Shown: positions 27,893-38,041 of the stretch, piece after piece
Position numbering within the stretch: the stretch's first letter is position 1
Layout: each line of letters begins with the position of its first letter
NCBI RefSeq assembly: GCF_000186865.1
Contig: NW_008705568.1
Location: 1,339,506-1,403,505 of the forward strand
Source: Aureococcus anophagefferens
Lineage: Eukaryota > Sar > Pelagophyceae > Pelagomonadales > Pelagomonadaceae
Reading direction: 5' to 3'
Length of the DNA: 64,000 bases
The notes under the pieces: model-generated
What the model saw: only the letters and a program-made list of their open reading frames with translations
Told to the model about the DNA's origin: nothing
Database searches by the model: none
Program-made: the position numbers and the translations under genes

Positions 27893-30850
27893 CTACTGCT
27901 GGGCGCAGCCCTTGCCCTTGGCGTCGGCGGGGGCGGCCGCGTCGCCGGGGGGGAGCGAGCCGTCGCCGGCGTCGGAGAAGCCCGGCGACGCCGCGGAGGG
28001 GAACGCGGTGTTCCGGCGCGGCGGCGTCGCGCGCGGCGCCGTCGCCGGCACGTCGGGCGCGTCCGTGACGTCGTCGAGCTCCGGCTCCGGCGCGGCCGCG
28101 GCCTCCGGCGCCGTCGTAGCCGCGGCCTCCGGCGCCGGCGCGGCCGCGGGCTCCGGCGCCGGCGCGGCCGCGGCCTCCGGCTCGCGCTCCGGCTCCGGGT
28201 GCGCCGCCGCGCCGGGGAAGGCCGTCTCCGGCTCCGGGAGCGCCCCGGGCGTGTCCGGCGTCTCCGGCTCCGGCGCGGGCTCGGGCTCCGGCTCGCGCCG
28301 GCGCAGCGCGAGCGCGTTTCGCGCGCGCGGGCTGAGCTCCGCGACGCCCTTGGTCGCGACGCTCGCGGCGAGCTCGCGGGCCGCCGCGGGCGCGAGGGGG
28401 AGCCCCAGGGACGACGTGAAGGGGTCGAGCAGGTAGTCCGGGATCTTGAGGCCCAGGATGCCGCAGACCTGTGCCGGAAATCAACGAGTGGAACGCCCTC
28501 TCCAGCAAGAACTTCAAACCTCGCTATCTCGGTCACATCCAAGTCGATTCGGCTGATTTTTGGACGCATCGATTGCCCTCGTCGAGTTCTCGAAGCGAAG
28601 CCGAAGAGGTCGCGTCGAAACGGCCGCATACGCGCACATTGAAGTCGGGTTGAAGGTTTGAATTCGGCACGGCCGCGGACCATGCGGACGTAGGCGTCCG
28701 TCGGCGGCGGCGCGCGCGCGGGCGACCGGAGGTACTCGCGGAAGGGCGCGAGCGCGCGGAGCGCGCCCCGCAACGCGAAGAGTTTCGGGAACTCCGGCGC
28801 GACGCGGTCCAGGTCCTCGGCGCCGCACTCGTCCGCCGCGTACTCGAGGACCTCGAGGACGACGGCGTCCGCGTACGTCGGCGTGGGCCCGCCGGCGACG
28901 AAGGCCGGCCGCGCGCGGCGGCCCAGGAGCCGCTCGAGGCGCGCGAGGAGCCGCTTCAGGGGGCCCAGGGCGAAGGCCGCGAGCGCCTGGTCCGGGTCGT
29001 CGCCGAACCGCGCGGTCACCTGGGCAGCAAAAGGGTGATTCAAGTTCTCTTCAACATGAGTGTTTCCGCGCGCGCGCGTTCCGGAAAAAGCATCCACGCT
29101 TCGAGACCGTTCCGAGAGATGATCGCTCGTCCAAAAATCAGCCGAAACGAGTGGAAAACGGCCGAGATAGGAGCCTTTGAAGTTGGGAATTTCGCGCCCT
29201 TTTGCTGCCCTGGCGGTCGCGAGCGCGCCGCGCGCGGCGGCGACGGCCGACGCGACGGCGCCCGCGGCCGTGCGCTCGGCCTCGTCGGCGCCGTCGAGGT
29301 GGAAGCGCCGCGCGAGGTGCTGGCAGATGGCCGCGGACTCGGCGACGGCGTCGCCCGCCTCCAAACGCCGGCAGACGGCGTCGGCGTCGAGCGCGTCGCC
29401 CGCGTCGACGTCGAAGAGCACGGGCACGGCGTCGAAGGGGAGCCCCCCCGTCGCCCGGAACTTGTGGAACTTGTTCTTCGACGCGATGGGCGCGTCGACG
29501 AGGGGCCGCATGGCCAGCGCGAGCACGAAGCGGATCGGGTCCGCTAAACCCCGCCCGCCGGCCCAGTAGAGCACCGCGTGGGCCCGCGGCGGCGCCGCCC
29601 AGGCCGGGCGCGTCGGCGACGCGAGGAAGGCCTCCTCCTCCGCCGTGGACGCGCGACCCAGCACCTTGTTCCGCTGCGGGAAGCGGCCGAACGTCAGCAC
29701 GCAGTCGTGGTGCTCGTTCGGGAAGCCCGGCAGGTGCTCGAAGAAGTCGCGCGCGCTCGCGGGCACGAGGGGCCCTTCGCAGAGGCCCCGGGCCAGGGCC
29801 ACGTGCGACGCGTTGCGGCCGACGTCCTCGCTGTGCGACAGCGCGAGGCAGACCCAGAACCGCTCGCCCGGGGCCTGTGTGGATTCCAAATCTTCAACCC
29901 GACTTCAATGTGCGCGTATTCCACGGTTTCGACGCGAGGCTTTCTGCCGTGCTTCGAGAACTCGACAAGAGCAATCGATTCGTCCAAAAATCAGCCGAAT
30001 CGACGTCGATTTGACCGAGCTAGAGAGTTCTGAAGTTTGGTGGGGACCCCCCAAACCAGTGGGTGGAATCCGCACTGCCCGGGGCCAGCGTCTCCTCGTA
30101 CCAGCGGCCCGACGCCTCGTCCTTGCCGAAGCGCGTCATCGACGCCGCGAGGGCGCAGGCCGCGCCGTCGTTGGCGAAGGCCTTCGGCGAGCCGCGGTAG
30201 GCGACGCGCGGGAACTGGTCGAGGAGGAGCAGCCTCGCCAACGCGCCGCGGGGGCCACCCCAGCGCGCGTCGCCGTCGAGCGCCCCCGACGCCGCGGCGT
30301 CGATGAGGGGCCCCGCGTTGAGCTGCGCGGCGTCGAAGAGCGTCGACAGGCGCGAGCCGCCGCCGAACCAGAGCGGCATGCGGTTTTGGAAATAATCGCC
30401 CGCCGCGGCGAACGGGCTCCCCGGGCCGCTGTAGAACTGGCGGCCGAACCAGAAGAGGAGCAGCTGCGCCGCGCTCGTGAAGGTCTGGGCGCCCGCGAGC
30501 GCGAGGGCGTCGAGGTCCCGGTGGCCGAGGCGCCGGCACGACTCGCAAAACGCGGAGAGCTCGCCCGCGTCGCGCTCCGCTCTCACTCGCCGCGCGCGCG
30601 TCGCCCGGTCCTCGGTCTCGCGCTTCTCGGCGGACTTGGTCGCTTCTTTGTCGACGTCGAGGACTCGGAGCGACACCCAGCCTTCCACGTCCTCCGTGCG
30701 CACCTTGACGCGCCGCGTGCCGTCGCTCGCCGTCGCCTCGCGTTCGGCGACGACGCGCGTGCCGGGCTCGATGATGCCGGCGATGGACGACTGGAGCTCG
30801 ACGCCCTTGCGCACGACGGCGCCCTTCCGCGCGGACACGTAGTAGTACAT
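27893..30850 (-). CDS. SH3b - DUF924 - glutathione S-transferase fusion
   Basis: Exons 30850-30086, 29874-29221, 29019-28681 and 28468-27893, all phase 0, give 777 residues. N-terminal SH3b-like domain (YYVSARKGAVVRKG..VEGWVSLRVLDV). DUF924 domain follows (LLLFWFGRQFYSG, LLLLDQFPRVAYRGSPKAFANDG, LTFGRFPQRNKVLGRAST). Then a GST: N-domain VLYWAGGRGLADPIRFVLAL, with VAESAAICQHLARR as the glutathione gamma-Glu contact region, and an all-helical C-domain (RPAFVAGGPTPTYADAVVLEVLEY). The tail is low-complexity Glu/Pro/Ala. A later in-frame upstream Met at 31048 would add 66 residues, but the SH3b domain begins cleanly at 30850. All three introns are introners. Confidence 0.88.
28469..28672 (-). mobile_element. 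Introner element, family B, reverse orientation (204 bp)
   Basis: Ends CTGTGCCGGAAATCAA / TTTGAATTCGGCACGG. Target copies CCGCAGAC (28461-28468) and CCGCGGAC (28673-28680), one mismatch; gene sense GTCCGCGG donor. GT-AG intron 28680-28469, phase 0. Confidence 0.92.
29020..29212 (-). mobile_element. Introner element, family A (193 bp)
   Basis: Ends CTGGGCAGCAAAAG / CTTTTGCTGCCCTG. Target copies GCGGTCAC (29012-29019) and GCGGTCGC (29213-29220). In gene sense the donor copy is GCGACCGC and the acceptor-side copy GTGACCGC, so one copy changed at the second donor base after insertion. Phase 0, joining RGAL|VTARFGDD. Confidence 0.92.
29875..30077 (-). mobile_element. Introner element, family B (203 bp)
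   Basis: Ends CTGTGTGGATTCCAA / GTGGAATCCGCACTG. Target duplication CCCGGGGC (gene sense GCCCCGGG) at 29867-29874 and 30078-30085. GC-AG intron 30085-29875, phase 0, inside the DUF924 domain. Confidence 0.94.
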
Positions 30851-31210
30851 CGTCGCGGACGCCGAAAGGCGACCTCCAGCAGTGGAGATTGGACGGCGCG
30901 GGGCTGCTTGAAAGGAGTTGTAGTTGATATTGAACAGCATCGCCAAGTAGTTGAACCGCCTAATTGAAGACGGCGCTCGAATTGCACGATCTCGACGCAC
31001 TAGCACCGGTGCTACCTCAGAAACCTCGCTTGTTGCCGCTGCAACCATGGCATTCCGCAGTGTCCGCGGCGCGTCGGTGCCTTCGTGGGCGCCTCCGAGG
31101 CTAGGGAGCCTCGGCTCGCGCCTCGGCGCCTCCGTCGGCGCCGCTTGTTCACGTTCGACGTATCGTCCGCATATGCGACGCGCCCGTTGACCGACGCGCC
31201 CGCGCAGGTG

Positions 31211-31300
31211 ATGCTCCGCAACCTCGCGCTCCTCGCCGCGTCCGCGCAGGGCCTGCGCCGCCCGCGCGCCATCCGCGCCCTCGCCGTCCGCGGCGGCGGC

Positions 31301-31334
<34 letters not shown>

Positions 31335-31817
31335 AGACGAGCTTACACCAAGTCGATCACCGCCGACGACATCGCGCGGGCCCAGAAGGAGTGGGGCGAC
31401 CGCCTCATCGCCATCGGCAAGATCTACACGGACGGCGGCGACTACGTCACCGCGGGCCAGGACACGCTCGACGACTTGTACGGCTACCAGAGCGGCCTCC
31501 AGGTGCTCTTCAAGCCCACCAAGGCGTCGAACAAGGCGATCCGCCTCGTCGAGGCCGAGGCCGCGTCCTACTTCGTGGGCAACGGCTGCGAGAAGGAGGA
31601 CCACGGCTTCGCGATCACGCCCTTCACGGCCGTCGAGTGGGACAACAAGGGCTGCATCTTCTACGGAGAGACCGCGACGGCCATGGGCGAGTACTACTTC
31701 ACGGACGCCGGCGGCGGCGTGACCAAGGCCGAGTACACCTTCCAGTACACCAAGGTCGCCGACGGCTCCCTGAAGATCGTCGTCCACCACAGCAGCCTGC
31801 CCTACGCGCCCCACTAG
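31211..31817 (+). CDS. SnoaL/NTF2-like protein, N-terminus uncertain
   Basis: The C-terminal frame (to 31817) reads ITADDIARAQKEWGDRLIAIGKIYTDGGDYVTAG, LFKPTKASNK, GFAITPFTAVEWDNKGCIFYG, TAMGEYYFTDAGGG and LKIVVHHSSLPYAPH, a small NTF2-like fold common in marine microbes with no firm activity. Upstream, an ATG at 31211 gives a leader-like MLRNLALLAASAQGLRRPRAIRALAV, then an (ACG)n run (31301-31332). The leader and the domain are in different frames, switching near 31340, so there is an indel at the microsatellite or an unseen tiny intron. Confidence 0.65.
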
Positions 31818-31984
31818 GGCCGGACGACCGCCGCGCCCCGCCGGAGCGAGGGGGCCGCGCCGGAAGACCGAAGCATCGTAACCAGAGCAGGTTAGCGGGG
31901 GCGGGGGGGGGAGGATGGGGTGCTTGGGGATGGTCCGCGCGGCCCCTGCTGGTCCAGGCGCGCCGGTATGGCGGCGTCGGCGGC

Positions 31985-34900
31985 CTAGGTGATGACCGTG
32001 GGCGACTCGCGGCCCGTGAATTTGGCGAGGTCGCTGAGGTCGAGGGCGATGGCGACGAGGTCGCCGACGACGTTGGAGACGACGTCGTGGAGGGAGCCGG
32101 ACGGGGGCACGTACTTCTCGATGTAGAGGCGCACCGTCGCGCCGGAGCCCGCGGTGCCCGAGAGGCGGAAGATGACGCGGCTGCCGTCGGCCATGAGGAA
32201 GCGGACGCCCTGGTTCTTGGACACGGAGCCGTCGACGGGGTCCTCGTAGGCGAAGACGTCGGCCGTCGCGATGGTGTAGGCGCCGCACACCTTGCCCGTG
32301 TTCGCGGCGGCGTCCGCGGTCATCTTGGCCATCATTTTGGTGGCTTCGGCCTTGTCGACGCCCTCGTAGTCGTAGCGGCAGTAGTAGTTGCGGCCGTAGG
32401 TCGCCCAGTGCTTCTTGACGATGGTCTCCACGGTCACCAACGGCGCCGAGGCGTCGGAGTTGTAGGACGCGAGCACGGAGAGCCACGCGAGGACCGCCCA
32501 GAGCCCGTCCTTCTCGCGGACGTGGTCGGACCCCGTGCCGAAGGACTCCTCGCCGCAGAGGAAGGGCGTGTAGTCGACGCCGCCGAAGAGCGCCTTCGAG
32601 TCCATCAAGTTGCCGAAGAACTTCCAGCCCGTCGGCGTCTCGAAGAGCGCCAAATTCAGCGCTTCCGCGACGCGGTCGACGGCGCCCGACGTCGGCATCG
32701 ACCGCGCGACGGCCTTGAGGCCGCCCTGGTTCGCCACGAAGGGAATCACGTCGGCGTGGGCCGCGAGGATCGCCAGGGAATCGGACGGCGTCACGAAGAA
32801 GCGCGACCCGAGGATCATGTTGCGGTCGCCGTCGCCGTCGGACGCGGCCCCGAACGAGGGCACGTCGCCACCGGGCACCGGCGCGCCCGTCTTGTCGACG
32901 CCCATCTTCTTCGTGAGGTCCACGGCGTAGGTCAGGTTCGGGTCCGCGTGGTGGCCCCCAAAGTCGTCCTTGGGGACCGCGTTGATGAGCGCCGACGCGG
33001 GCACGCCGAGCTGGTCGCAGAAGAGCGCCTTCGCGTAGGGCCCCGTGACGCCGTGCATGGCGTCGAAGCAGATGGAGAAGTCGGGCCGGTTGAGCAGGGC
33101 CTGGATGGCGCCCATGTCGAAGATGGTCTTGAGGAGGTCGAGGTGCGCCGAGACGCCGTCGACGACTTCCACGCACGCGCGGCACGAGCCGTCGCGCGCC
33201 TCGACGACGGTCTCGCCGAGCTTCGACACGTCGATGGCCGGCACGCCCTCGGCGATCTTGACCGTGGAGATGGAGCACGTGTTCGCGTAGATCAAATCCG
33301 TGAGCTTCTCGGGCGCGGGGCCGCCGTTTTCGCAGTTGTACTTGATGCCGAAGTCCTCCGTCGGGCCGCCCGGGTTGTGGGACGCCGTGAGGATGAAGGC
33401 GCCGAAGACTTTTTTCCACATGGGCCCGCCCTCGCGGATCAGCGCGGAGACGGCGGGCGTCGACGCGAGGCCGTCCTTGGCGACCCAGACGCGCTTCACG
33501 CCGTTGGCCACGGCGATCTTGACGATGGTCTGGATCGCGACGTCGTTGTAGTAGCGGCCGTCGCCGCCGACGAGGAGCGTCTGGGACGTGAGGTCGCTGC
33601 CGCAGGCCTTGACGGCGTCGAGCGTCGCCTGGACGAAGTTGTGGAGGTAGAGGCCCTCCATGAAGACCGCCGTCTTCTTGCGGACGCCCGACGTGCCCGG
33701 CTTCTGGCCCGCGATGGGCTTCGTCTTCAGGTGCGTCACGGCCATGGGGCCGAGGCCCGGCGCGGCGCTTAAATCCACGGTCGTGTTCTCGTACTTGCCC
33801 GGCGGCAGCGTCTTGGGCTCGCCCGACTCGTTTTTCACCGTCACGGAGCCGACGAAGACGTTCTTCGACGAGAGGCGCACGTCGCCCTTGACGACGAGCT
33901 TGGCGCAGGCCTTCAACGACGGGCAGCCGCCCTCGAGCAGGTTCGCCTCGAGCTGCTGCACGAGCTTGTACTTCTTCGAGTCGAGGTCGACGGTGGGGGC
34001 CGCGGCGACGCCCGGCGCGAGGACGGGCACGTCGTCGACGGTCGCGTAGGCGTCGGAGCGCAGCGTCAGCAGGTCGTTGCACTTCTTCACGGGCGCGAAG
34101 CGCGTCCGGGGCACGACGATGGCCGCCGCGCCCTTGAAGCACTCGATCGCCGCGCCCATGGCCGTTTCCAATTGGAAGCAGGGCGTCGACGCGTCGTCCT
34201 TGGGGTCCACGGTCTTCTTGTTCTTGATCATGGGCAGGGGCACGAGGCCGCCCGACGCGTCCATCGTGGCCTTGAGCGCCTCGAGGTCGATCCACAAATT
34301 GTTCGTGTTGAAGTACTTGTGCTTGTTGATGTCCTGGAAGGCGGCCTCGTCGTCGTCGGGGCACTGGGCCGCCTCGCGGAGGATGAGCTGGCCGTCGGCG
34401 GACCGCACGGCGAGGTGGCCGCCCTTCTTGTCGTTGGCCGTGCGCTCGCAGCACTCCATCATGAAGGGGAATTTGGAAGAAGCAAAGTACTGCAACAGCT
34501 TCGTGTCGAGCGTCGCGCCGAGGTTGTCGGAGTTGGACACGAACATGTACTTGGCGCCGCCGGCCAATAACGCGTCGAGCTTGCCCGAGCCGAGGAGCGC
34601 CGCGTAGAGGTCGCCGTGGCCCGGCGGGCACCACTCGACGGACGGCTTCGCGGGCCAGAGCGCGGGCGCGAGCGTGTCGCGCGCGATCTTGGGCACCTTG
34701 TTCTGGACGAACTCGAGGTTCGGGTCCGCGTAGAGCGCCGGGTACTTGGCCTTGAAGAAGGCCATCGTGTCCTCGGACGTCGCGAACGAGTTCATGAGCA
34801 CGAACTTGACCTGGCTCTTCAACTTCTCGCGCATGCCCATGATCTGCTTCGCCGTGAGGTCCAGGAACGTGTCCTTGCCCTTGACGAGGAGGAGCGACTT

Positions 34901-35231
34901 GGCGTAGTCGAGGCCCATGGACGTGCCGAGGCCGCCGTTGAGCTTCAGGACGACGGTTTTGGCGAGGAGCGCGGGGTCCACGGCGCCCGGGTCGGCCATG
35001 GCGTCGAGGCTCGGCACGGACGCCGCCGGCGTGAGCTCCGCCTCGGGGATCATGCCCGTCGCGCCGCTGCAGAGCGCCTCGTAGCTGTTCTTGAACGCCG
35101 CGACGGCGGCGTCGCCGAGGCCGTCGGCGCGCATCTTCGCCTACGAGGATGTTTGGTGTGTGGGTTGCGCGGGCGTCTCGGCGCGCGGCGACGCTGGCGC
35201 GCACCTCATAGGGCGCGAAGTCGCCGCCCAT
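31985..35231 (-). CDS. UTP-glucose-1-phosphate uridylyltransferase / phosphoglucomutase fusion
   Basis: Exons 35231-35205 (MGGDFAPYE) and 35140-31985 give 1,060 residues. N-half is UGP: KTVVLKLNGGLGTSMGLDYAKSLL (nucleotide loop with the activating Lys), VEWCPPGHGDLYAALLGSG, YMFVSNSDNLGATLD, LPMIKNKKTVDPKD. C-half is phosphoglucomutase: GTSGVRKKT, FILTASHNPGG with the phospho-Ser, DGDGDRNMILG metal loop, GEESFGTGSDHVREKDGLWAVLAWLS sugar loop, and FRLSGTAGSGATVRLYIEKY phosphate site. The fusion channels glucose-6-P through glucose-1-P to UDP-glucose and is known from stramenopiles, where it feeds chrysolaminarin and glycan synthesis. The first intron (35204-35141, GAG|GTGCGC...CTCGTAG) is ordinary GT-AG. 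If it is not used, Met 35134 starts the protein. Confidence 0.95.
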
Positions 35232-35404
35232 GGTGCACAATCGCAGAGGCTCGGTCTTGGCCTCGTCACAGATCCGGGGGGAGATGCGCAACGTGGCTTG
35301 TGCGATTGAGCTCTCGCCGACGGTGAATCTCAGGTGAAGTGCACCTCGGGCCTCGCAGCGAAGTACTGGCAGCCCTGCTAAGTGCCCTCCTCTACCCAGT
35401 CCCC

Positions 35405-37043
35405 TTACCCCGGCAGCCGCGTGCCCCACGCCCGCCCCCCCTTCCCGCGGCCGTTGGAGTTGCGGACGGCCTCGACGAGGTCGTCGCAGGACTTGATCTT
35501 GCGGAGCCGGTTGTCGACCCAGTGGTCCTTGGAGCCGCGGTGGGGCCACACCGTCGTCTCGACGAGGCCGTGGCAGTCGACCTTGCGGAGGAGCTCCGCC
35601 GTCGCGTTCTCGTCGTCGAGGTGGACGTGCTGGCGCCCGTGGGCCCGGAGCGCGTCGACGACGGCGCGCACGTAGCGCGAGAGCGCCGCGGGCGACAGGA
35701 GCTCGTCCTGCACGGCCGCCGCGCCCGCGACGAGCTTCACGAAGGCCCAGGGCCGCGCCTCCAGAAAGTCCACGACGCCCGGCGCCGTCGACGCGTTCAC
35801 GGCCGCGTGCGTGGCGCCGTGGCGGAGCGCGGGGTAGTACCACTCGACGAAGCCCGCGTCCCACAAAAGCCTGTGTGGAAATCAAATATTCAACCCGACT
35901 TCAATGTGAGCGTATTCGAATGTTTTGGCACAAGCTCTTCGGCTGGGCTTCGAGAACTCGACGAGAGCAATCGATCCGTCCAAAAATCAGCCGAATCGAC
36001 TTCGATTTGACGGAGCTAGAGAGTTCTCAAGTTTGGTGGGGACCACCCAAACCAGTGGTTGGTTTCCACACAGACAAAAGCAGCGCGGACCCGACGGCCC
36101 ACAGATGGTTCAGGTTCCGCGAGTAGGACCCCGCCGTCTCGCCCGGCAGATTCAGCAAATACTTGAAGCCCGCGTAGTCCTTCGCCTCGAACCACCGCAG
36201 GTCGAAGATCGGCGACGGGTCGCGCGCGAGCGCGCGGAATTCGTCCGTGAACGGCAGCTCCGCCGCGCAGTCGGACGCGTTCCGCGGGTGGAACTTGTGG
36301 CACTTGACGTCGAAGGCGTCCGGCCGCGATACGGTCAGCGCCATGGCCTGGAAGCGCGCGTAGTTGCCGTCGTCGCGCGCGCAGTTCTGCGGCGTGCAGA
36401 CGTCGCCCGCGCAGAGCTCCTTGTGGTTGCCGAGCGTGCCCCGCCAGAAGGCCACGGGCCTTTTCCGCTCCAGCGGGATCTTCGCCGCGCGGCCTTTGAG
36501 CTCGGAGACGAACCAGGCCCACTCGTCCGCGGTGTCGCCGCGGCCGTAGTAGGGGTTGGGCACCAAAACGCCGCACTGGCCGTAGCCGCCCTTTTTCGCG
36601 ATGACCGTCGTCGCCAAGGTGCGCCCCTCCTTCGTGCGGTGGCAGTTGCCGTCGGACGCCGAGTCGTGGAGCATGAGGACGTTGGGGAGCGGCTCGTGGC
36701 GCCGGATCGCCGCCGCGAGCATGCGGAGGTGCATCGCGTTTTTGGAGACGTGCGCAAAGGCCTTGGACGTGAAGATGCGCCCGTCGAGCACTAAAACGAC
36801 GTGGTCGCGGTGCCGCGGGTCGCGCAGCGCGCGCCGCAGCAGGTCCTTGGCGTCGGACCGCGACGCCGCCGGCTCGAAGGCGCCGAGGCTCCGGCGCAGC
36901 TCGGCGAGCAGGGCAGCGTGGTGCGCGTGACTGTTGTTCAACGCCGCCTGCTCGCGCTGCGGCGGCCAGCGCAGCGACGCGAACCAGCCGTCGTCGACGG
37001 CTGCCGCCGCGCAGGCCCAGAGGGAGAGCGCCGCGCGCAGCAT
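35405..37043 (-). CDS. Glycosyltransferase family 90 (CAP10-like) protein
   Basis: Exons 37043-36082 and 35870-35405 give 475 residues. Signal peptide MLRAALSLWACAAAA. Family features: PVAFWRGTLGNHKELC (nucleotide-sugar region), LPFTDEFRAL..IFDLRWFEAKDYAGFKYLLNLPG, and YSRNLNHLWAVGSALLLS|LLWDAGFVEWYYPALRHGATH, the most conserved GT90 block, cut by the intron. GT90 enzymes add xylose or glucose to proteins or polysaccharides in the secretory pathway; the acceptor here is unknown. The tail is Lys/Arg-rich (KSCDDLVEAVRNSNGRGKGG). Confidence 0.88.
35871..36073 (-). mobile_element. Introner element, family B (203 bp)
   Basis: Ends CTGTGTGGAAATCAAA / TTGGTTTCCACACAG. Perfect, AT-rich target duplication ACAAAAGC (gene sense GCTTTTGT) at 35863-35870 and 36074-36081. 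GC-AG intron 36081-35871. Confidence 0.95.
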
Positions 37044-37161
37044 TCCAAGCTAAAATTTGTCCATCGTGTGCGAGCTCGCCTGTTCAAGGTCGACGCTTCC
37101 CTTAGATTTCCCTTCTCGAGCTCGTGAAAGGGCGCGGCAATGGCTCTCAAGATCCCTTTTC

Positions 37162-38032
37162 ATGAGTGATGCCACCGCCGATCTGGCGGCCGCCGGGCGC
37201 CTCGACGCCGCCAGCGCGCGCCACGTCGCCGCCGCACACGCCGCCCGCGCATTGCGCTCCGAGCCCGCCGCGGTCGCCGTCGCGCCGCGCCCGGCTGCCC
37301 GTGCACCCCTGGGTGGAAGCGCGACAGTGGCAGGACGGGGTTCTGCCAACACGCGGACGGCGCGCGACGCCTCGGGCCGCGCGCCGGGACCCGCCGAGGA
37401 CAGCGCCAGCGGCTCGCGAGACGCCGCCGCGCGCCGAGGCGCCGCGGCGCGTCGCCTCGTCGGAGCCGAGGCGGCCCGTCGCCTCGTCGGAGCCGAGACG
37501 GCCCGTCGCCTCGTCGGAGCCAAGGCGGCCCGTCGCCTCGTCGGAGCCAAGACGGCGCGTCGCCTCGTCGGAGCCAAGGCGCCGCGCTCCGTACGACGAC
37601 GACGCCTCGGAGCGACGGCGCGGCGCCTCGGAGCCGCGGCGCCGATCGCTCGGCGACGACGGCGCCGCGGAACGCGCCCCGCGAGCCGCCGCGGCGCCTC
37701 GAAGCGAGGCCGCGTCGACGCGCGCGGTCGCGACGGAGACCATCGTCGTCGCGGACGCGGCCGTCGCCGTGCCTCTCAAGGCCGACGTCGCGCCTCCTCC
37801 GAAAGCCGGAAAGGGCTCCCTGCTGCTGCTCCTGTCGCTGCTCTGCAACGCGCTCCTCCTGTGCGCCCTGCTCCTCGACGCGTCGCGCATCGACGACGAT
37901 GACGCGCGGGGCGACGACGACGGCGTCGCCTGGGAGGCGGCCGCGCCCGCGCGCCCGGAGTCCGACGGCGCGCTCGCGCCCGCGCTCGCGGCGCTCCTCT
38001 CGCTCCGGGCCCTCCGGCGGCTCGCGCGCTAA
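37162..38032 (+). CDS. Small single-pass membrane protein with 9-residue tandem repeats
   Basis: The C-terminal frame has a clear hydrophobic segment KGSLLLLLSLLCNALLLCALLL followed by an acidic loop (DDDDARGDDDG) and ends LRALRRLAR. Before it lies a basic repeat region (RRPVASSEP units). The ATG at 37162 is in a different frame (MSDATADLAAAGRLDAAS..); the C-terminal frame has its own ATG at 37169. Either the latter is the start, or a small intron around 37310-37345 joins the frames. No family recognised. It ends 10 bp from the convergent CobW-SAP stop. Confidence 0.5.
37450..37584. repeat. 27-bp minisatellite, five units
   Basis: Units start cgtcgcctcgtcggagcc and differ by one or two bases (gaggcggcc, gagacggcc, caaggcggcc, caagacggcg). 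All are multiples of three, so the array expands without frame change and encodes VASSEPRRP. Confidence 0.9.
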
Positions 38033-38041
38033 CAACCGCCC

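Noticed and set aside
31149..35885. 1,578-residue Arg-rich minus-strand ORF
   Set aside because: Out-of-frame shadow of the UGP-PGM and GT90 genes in very GC-rich DNA.
37300..37345. Possible decayed introner in the small membrane protein gene (cctgggtggaagcgcgacag)
   Set aside because: Too short and without the core or target duplication; resemblance to a TIR is probably chance.
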